DNA from: an uncultured Roseateles sp.
GTDB taxonomy: Bacteria; Pseudomonadota; Gammaproteobacteria; Burkholderiales; Burkholderiaceae
Reading direction: 5' to 3'
DNA length: 36,907 nt
Assembly (NCBI GenBank): GCA_946886855.1
Contig: CAMPJJ010000054.1
Coordinates: forward strand, 1-36,907
In this document: in pieces, positions 33,610 through 36,907 of the stretch
How the letters are laid out: each line of letters begins with the position of its first letter
Position numbering within the stretch: the stretch's first letter is position 1
Notes under the pieces: generated by a model
Told to the model about the DNA's origin: nothing
The model's database searches: none
Seen by the model: the letters and a program-made list of their open reading frames with translations, nothing else
Program-made: the position numbers and the translations under genes

Positions 33610-34485
33610 ATGGGACGTGTCCTCTTCGTCAGCGCCGGACCCGGCGCCGCCGACCTGATCACGCTGCGCGGCGCGCGGGCGCTCGCGCTGGCGGACGTCG
33701 TGCTGTTCGACGCCTTGACCGACCCGGCGCTGCGCGAGTTGGCGCCGCAGGCGAAGTGGCTGGACGTCGGCAAGCGCGGCTTCTGCCATTCCACCAAGCA
33801 GACGGCGATCAACGCGGCGCTGGTGCGCGAGGCGAAGGCGCATGCGGTCGTCGTGCGCCTGAAGGGCGGCGATGCGAACGTCTTCGGCCGCCTCGAGGAA
33901 GAACTCCTCGCGCTGGCGGAGGCGGACATCCCCTTCGAGATCGTCCCCGGCGTGACCGCCGCGATCGCGGCCGCCGCGCAGACCGGCCGCCCGCTCACGC
34001 GGCGCGGCGCGGGCCGCAGCGTCGCGCTGACGACCGCAATGACGCGCGATGGCGATCTCCAGGCCGGCAAGTCCGCCGACACCGAAGTGTTCTACATGGC
34101 CGGCCAGCAGTTGGCGGCCCTGTCCCGCCGGCTGCTCGGCGCAGGCTGGGATGCCGGCACGCCGGTGAGCGTCGTGTCGCGCGCCGGCTGCGCCGATGCG
34201 CTGTCCAGCGAGCATGACGTAGCGTCGCTGGGCGCCGCGTCGATGCTGCACCAGGGCCGGCCCACGGTGGTGATCGTCGGCGCGGGCGCGGCCCCGCTGG
34301 CAGGTGCGCCGACCACCTCGACCTCGACCTCGACCTCGAGCTCGAGCTCGAGCTCGACCGCTGCCGCGACCGCCGGAACGCGGGGGGACGCCGATCCGGA
34401 TTTGGGCGATTACGCGACGCCGTCCTCACGCCAAGACCTTGAGCCGCGCGGGCCGGAATCCCTGGTCCAAAGCCCGAACGTTTAA
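33610..34485 (+). CDS. cobA: Uroporphyrinogen-III C-methyltransferase (SUMT)
   Basis: The enzyme (291 aa with tail) adds two methyl groups to uroporphyrinogen III, giving precorrin-2 for siroheme, the CysI cofactor. Family marks are SAGPGAADLITLRGARAL near the start, VVRLKGGDANVFGRLEEE (usual form GGDPFVFGRGGEE), IPFEIVPGVTAAIAAAA and VFYMAGQQ. The dehydrogenase/ferrochelatase domain of CysG is absent and must be encoded elsewhere. Residues from about 236 on are a Ser/Thr-rich low-complexity tail encoded partly by a 6-bp repeat. The altered GGD loop deserves attention, but the context strongly supports the call. Some annotators use cysG or sumT. Confidence 0.9.
   Translation: MGRVLFVSAGPGAADLITLRGARALALADVVLFDALTDPALRELAPQAKWLDVGKRGFCHSTKQTAINAALVREAKAHAVVVRLKGGDANVFGRLEEELLALAEADIPFEIVPGVTAAIAAAAQTGRPLTRRGAGRSVALTTAMTRDGDLQAGKSADTEVFYMAGQQLAALSRRLLGAGWDAGTPVSVVSRAGCADALSSEHDVASLGAASMLHQGRPTVVIVGAGAAPLAGAPTTSTSTSTSSSSSSSTAAATAGTRGDADPDLGDYATPSSRQDLEPRGPESLVQSPNV
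34315..34356. repeat. 6-bp tandem repeat, seven units
   Basis: Four units of ACCTCG are followed by three of AGCTCG inside the 3' part of the SUMT gene, encoding alternating Thr-Ser and then a Ser run. An array of this kind can change copy number without changing the frame. Confidence 0.92.
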
Positions 34486-34488
34486 AAT
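34483..34488 (+). promoter_or_regulatory. Possible -10 element of fdxA
   Basis: TAAAAT overlaps the stop codon of the SUMT gene, about 95 bp before fdxA, in an otherwise GC-rich stretch. No good -35 box is visible, so this is tentative. A small hairpin GGGCCG / CGGCCC follows at 34545-34562. Confidence 0.3.
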
Positions 34489-34581
34489 CTCCCGTTTACC
34501 GTCAGCGCCCACCCGCCGATTGCCCGGGGACCGTTGATTTTCGAGGGCCGCCCTGCCGGCCCCGTCACCAGAAGAACCGCC

Positions 34582-34905
34582 ATGACCCACGTCGTCACCG
34601 AAGCCTGCATTCGCTGCAAATACACCGATTGCGTCGATGTCTGTCCCGTCGACTGCTTCCGCGAAGGTCCGAACTTCCTGACCATCGACCCCGATGAATG
34701 CATCGATTGCGCGGTCTGCATCCCGGAGTGCCCGGTGAACGCGATCGTGCCGGAGGAAGACGTGCCCGGCGACCAGCAGATCATGATCAAGCTGAACGCC
34801 GACCTGGCGAAGAAGTGGCCCAGCATCACCAAGCGCAAGGCCCCGCTCCCGGACGCCGAGGAGTGGAAGGACAAGACGGGCAAGATCGATCAGCTGGTCC
34901 GCTGA
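34582..34905 (+). CDS. fdxA: Seven-iron ferredoxin (3Fe-4S + 4Fe-4S)
   Basis: The 107-aa protein is an FdxA/Azotobacter FdI-type ferredoxin. Cys9, Cys17 and Cys50 should hold the 3Fe-4S cluster, and Cys21, Cys40, Cys43 and Cys46 the 4Fe-4S cluster (motifs [14 protein letters not shown] and [12 protein letters not shown]). The C-terminal ~50 residues are the usual FdI extension. The start at 34582 is where the family begins; the frame extends 16 codons upstream without family match. It sits between the sulfate-reduction operon and a ferredoxin reductase gene, so it may carry electrons from NADPH to CysI. Confidence 0.96.
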   Translation: MTHVVTEACIRCKYTDCVDVCPVDCFREGPNFLTIDPDECIDCAVCIPECPVNAIVPEEDVPGDQQIMIKLNADLAKKWPSITKRKAPLPDAEEWKDKTGKIDQLVR

Positions 34906-34962
34906 CCGATCCCGTCATCTCGCGGCGTCGGGTCCTGCTGCCGGCGGCCGCCCCACACAAGA

Positions 34963-36066
34963 ATGGAAACGCAAGTGACTGAAGCGACCTCCGCCCCGCA
35001 CGCGGGCGTGATCGAGACCGACGCCGTCATCGTCGGCGCGGGCCCGGTGGGCCTGTTCCAGGTGTTCGAACTGGGCCTGCTCGAGATCAAGGCCCACATC
35101 ATCGACTCGCTGGCCTACCCCGGCGGCCAGTGCATCGAGCTGTACCCGGACAAGCCGATCTACGACATCCCGGCGCTGCCGGTGGTGACGGGCAAGGAGC
35201 TGACCGACAACCTGATGAAGCAGATCGAGCCTTTCGGCGCGACCTTCCATCTGGGGCAGGAGGTCACGACGGTCGAGAAGCAGGACGACGGTCGTTTCTT
35301 CGTCGCGACGAGCAAGGGGACGCAGTTCCTGACCAAGACCATCTTCATCGCGGGTGGCGTGGGCTCGTTCCAGCCGCGGACGCTGAAGGTCGAGGGCATC
35401 GACAAGTACGAGGGTTCGCAGGTGCACTACCGGGTGCGCAACCCGTCGCAGTTCGCCGGCAAGAACCTGGTCATCATCGGCGGTGGCGACTCGGCGCTGG
35501 ACTGGGCGCTGAACTTCTGCGGCGGCAACGCCGACGGCAATCCGCACAAGGCGGAGAGCGTGATCCTGGTGCACCGTCGCGACGGCTTCCGTGCCGCGCC
35601 GGCGTCGGTGGCCAAGATGAAGGAGCTGTGCGACGCCTACGAGATGCAGTTCATCGTCGGCCAGGTGGCCGACCTGGACGAGGGCGAGGATTCGCTCAAG
35701 GGCCTGAAGATCACGGGCGGCGACGGTGTCACGCGCGTGGTGCCGGCGGACCAGGTGCTGGTGTTCTTCGGCCTGTCGCCGAAGCTGGGCCCGATCGCCG
35801 AGTGGGGCCTGTCGCTGGAGAAGAAGCAGATCCAGGTCGACACCGAGAAGTTCCAGACCAACGTGCCGGGCATCTTCGCGGTGGGTGACATCAACACCTA
35901 CCCGGGCAAGAAGAAGCTGATCCTGTCGGGCTTCCACGAAGCCGCGCTGGCGGCCTTCGGCGCGATGCCCATCATCAACCCGGAAAAGCGCGTCCATCTG
36001 CAGTACACGACCACCAGCCCGAAGCTGCACAAGGTGCTGGGCGTCGAGACGCCGAACTTCGACTGA
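34963..36066 (+). CDS. Ferredoxin-NADP reductase, thioredoxin-reductase-like
   Basis: The 367-aa FAD/NADPH flavoprotein has the FAD Rossmann motif GAGPVG (residues 25-30), the [19 protein letters not shown] region, a second NADPH-binding motif GGGDSALDW and the C-terminal [19 protein letters not shown]. The redox-active CxxC of true thioredoxin reductases is absent, which defines this ferredoxin/flavodoxin reductase type. It is 57 bp after fdxA, its likely partner. The start could be the ATG at 34963 or the GTG at 34975; GGAA eight bases before the GTG slightly favours the latter. A strong terminator follows. Confidence 0.94.
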   Translation: METQVTEATSAPHAGVIETDAVIVGAGPVGLFQVFELGLLEIKAHIIDSLAYPGGQCIELYPDKPIYDIPALPVVTGKELTDNLMKQIEPFGATFHLGQEVTTVEKQDDGRFFVATSKGTQFLTKTIFIAGGVGSFQPRTLKVEGIDKYEGSQVHYRVRNPSQFAGKNLVIIGGGDSALDWALNFCGGNADGNPHKAESVILVHRRDGFRAAPASVAKMKELCDAYEMQFIVGQVADLDEGEDSLKGLKITGGDGVTRVVPADQVLVFFGLSPKLGPIAEWGLSLEKKQIQVDTEKFQTNVPGIFAVGDINTYPGKKKLILSGFHEAALAAFGAMPIINPEKRVHLQYTTTSPKLHKVLGVETPNFD

Positions 36067-36098
36067 ACTCCGGCTTGCGGGACCGCAGGTCCCCACGG

Positions 36099-36133
36099 AA
36101 AAAGCCCGCTTGGCGATGCCAGCGGGCTTTTTT
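36099..36133 (+). terminator. Rho-independent terminator of the ferredoxin reductase gene
   Basis: AAAGCCCGCT / AGCGGGCTTT is a perfect 10-bp stem; GGC/GCC pairs inside the loop extend it. A run of T residues follows. Flanking A and T runs mean it could work in both directions. Confidence 0.93.
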
Positions 36134-36180
36134 GTTGCGCGACAGTGAGCGGGCGCGCCGGGAAGGCGCGCCGCGCTCGA

Positions 36181-36440
36181 TCAGGCGTGCGGGCCTTCGA
36201 TCGCCGGCTTCGCCCTTGCCTTCCTTGGCGGCGAAGCGTTGAACCAGGGCGGCGTACTTCGGCGAGGCCTCGAGTTCCGCGTAGCGGGCTTCCGCCTTGG
36301 CGAGCTGGTTGAGTCCCAGCGAGGTGTCTTCGGTGCGGTCGACGGCGGCCAAGCCAGATTCACGGTAGGTCTGCAGATCAGCCAGCACTTCAGCCCGGCT
36401 CTTCTGGGTCTGCGTGATCGGTTCGAGGTGGCTGAGCAAC
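36181..36440 (-). pseudogene. Remnant of a DUF4148-like small exported protein
   Basis: On the minus strand the frame reads SHLEPITQTQKSRAEVLADL and continues to ASPKYAALVQRFAAKEGKG, a DUF4148-like mature sequence. No signal peptide or start precedes it; the frame emerges directly from the hairpin at 36478-36503. Near 36205 one extra G (GGG for GG) shifts the frame. Without it the protein would end AKPAIEGPHA-stop at 36181, but as written it runs on through the terminator of the neighbouring gene. Both ends are therefore damaged. A sequencing error could explain the 3' end only. Confidence 0.55.
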
Positions 36441-36477
36441 AATCCGGACGCTCGCAGCCAGCAGACGCCAGAAAGCA

Positions 36478-36503
36478 CAACGCCCGGCACGGGTCGGGCG
36501 TTG
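36478..36503 (-). terminator. Probable terminator of the small exported-protein gene
   Basis: CAACGCCCG / CGGGCGTTG is a perfect 9-bp stem with an 8-base loop. On the minus strand it is followed by a weak T-rich stretch (TGCTTTCT). It lies 64 bp after the stop of the minus-strand gene at 36568. Confidence 0.6.
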
Positions 36504-36567
36504 GGGTAGCGGCGGAGGCGGCGTCAGCCGGAGGCTCGCTCCATCGATACAGCGCAACCGTCAGGGC

Positions 36568-36819
36568 TTACTGGGCGGACGCGATCTGGACGGCGTCAGC
36601 CGACGTGTCGCGGCGACCGGTGATGTACACGGTCGGCAGTTGCTCGCGCTTGGCGGTGATGACCACCGGATCCAGCGTCACGATCGAGGCGCGCATCTCG
36701 CGCTGACCTTCTGCGTGGGCGATGCCCAGGCCCAGCACCACGGCGGCCACGGCGCCGAAGAGGACGGCCTTGACGGTGGTTTCGGTGGCGGAAGCGATGT
36801 GGAAGCGGGTGGTGGTCAT
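36568..36819 (-). CDS. Small exported protein of unknown function (83 aa)
   Basis: The start at 36819 has an excellent ribosome-binding site (AGGAG, five bases upstream). A hydrophobic segment (VLFGAVAAVVLGLGIAHA, residues 19-36) looks like a signal peptide cut after Ala36, leaving about 47 residues. The mature part has two similar short strands, VVITAKR and VYITGRR, and no cysteine. I do not recognise a family. An in-frame ATG 48 bases upstream (36867) could give a 99-aa form with a similar N-terminus. The leader before the chosen start is strongly structured, and its ribosome-binding site can be base-paired. Confidence 0.8.
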   Translation of the reverse strand: MTTTRFHIASATETTVKAVLFGAVAAVVLGLGIAHAEGQREMRASIVTLDPVVITAKREQLPTVYITGRRDTSADAVQIASAQ

Positions 36820-36824
36820 GTCGT

Positions 36825-36896
36825 TCTCCTGAGCTGTTTGCTGTGTCGATGAAGTCAGTGTCGTCATCGATCCGCCTGCTCGCGAGCCTCAGGAGA
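36825..36896 (-). promoter_or_regulatory. Structured 5' leader with occluded ribosome-binding site
   Basis: In the minus-strand transcript TCTCCTGAG (36896-36888) is exactly complementary to CTCAGGAGA (36833-36825), which contains the Shine-Dalgarno AGGAG of the small exported-protein gene. Between the arms lie a perfect palindrome GCTCGCGAGC (36887-36878) and a 7-bp hairpin TCGATGA / TCATCGA (36870-36864 and 36852-36846) with an 11-base loop. A regulatory RNA leader is inferred. Confidence 0.55.
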
Positions 36897-36907
36897 CGAA
36901 GCCGCGC

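Overview
The window is a GC-rich chromosomal stretch from a betaproteobacterium, most likely Burkholderiales of the Roseateles/Mitsuaria/Rubrivivax type. The basis is the strong G/C third-position bias, a phasin of the betaproteobacterial type, and the order cysI-DUF934-cysH-cysD-cysN-SUMT followed by fdxA and a thioredoxin-reductase-like ferredoxin-NADP reductase. I see no tRNA or rRNA gene, insertion sequence, prophage or CRISPR array. The taxonomic call is inference.

Layout. 1-6513: the 3' part of a large VIT/vWA/TPR/DUF2135 protein, convergent with a CHASE2-PAS-GGDEF-EAL cyclic-di-GMP enzyme whose GGDEF motif is degenerate. 6893-13960: a secreted protein of unknown function, then six minus-strand genes in two probable operons (HDAC-like deacetylase, thioesterase, nitroreductase; then 2-hydroxyacid dehydrogenase, rmuC, MFS transporter). 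14016-14912: a phasin gene with a clear promoter, possible PhaR boxes and a terminator. 15091-16958: a TetR regulator, the remnant of a chemoreceptor gene and a YdeI-family gene. 17050-21740: a secreted protein with two four-cysteine modules, a patatin-like lipoprotein and a penicillin-acylase-family hydrolase. 21859-26795: pncB, a secreted protein of unknown function, a divergent Lrp regulator/ornithine cyclodeaminase pair around a perfect 12-bp dyad, and another secreted protein of unknown function. 26955-36066: ybiB, then the assimilatory sulfate-reduction operon and the ferredoxin/ferredoxin reductase pair. 36181-36819: a degraded DUF4148-like remnant and a small exported protein.

How genes work together. 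CysD/CysN activate sulfate to APS, the iron-sulfur CysH reduces APS to sulfite, and CysI reduces sulfite to sulfide with siroheme built from the SUMT product. No flavoprotein CysJ is present, so the adjacent FdxA and ferredoxin reductase are attractive electron donors. The Lrp regulator probably controls ornithine cyclodeaminase through the shared dyad.

Most interesting signals. Upstream of three genes for exported proteins of unknown function (starts at 17050, 36819 minus and 26795 minus) the Shine-Dalgarno sequence lies inside an inverted repeat that could hide it from the ribosome; the case at 17016-17049 is strongest. The region also carries many short tandem repeats: units of 6, 9, 12 or 15 bp inside genes and 10, 11 or 13 bp between genes, as expected if slippage adds repeats and selection removes frameshifts. 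I found no clearly new multi-gene system.
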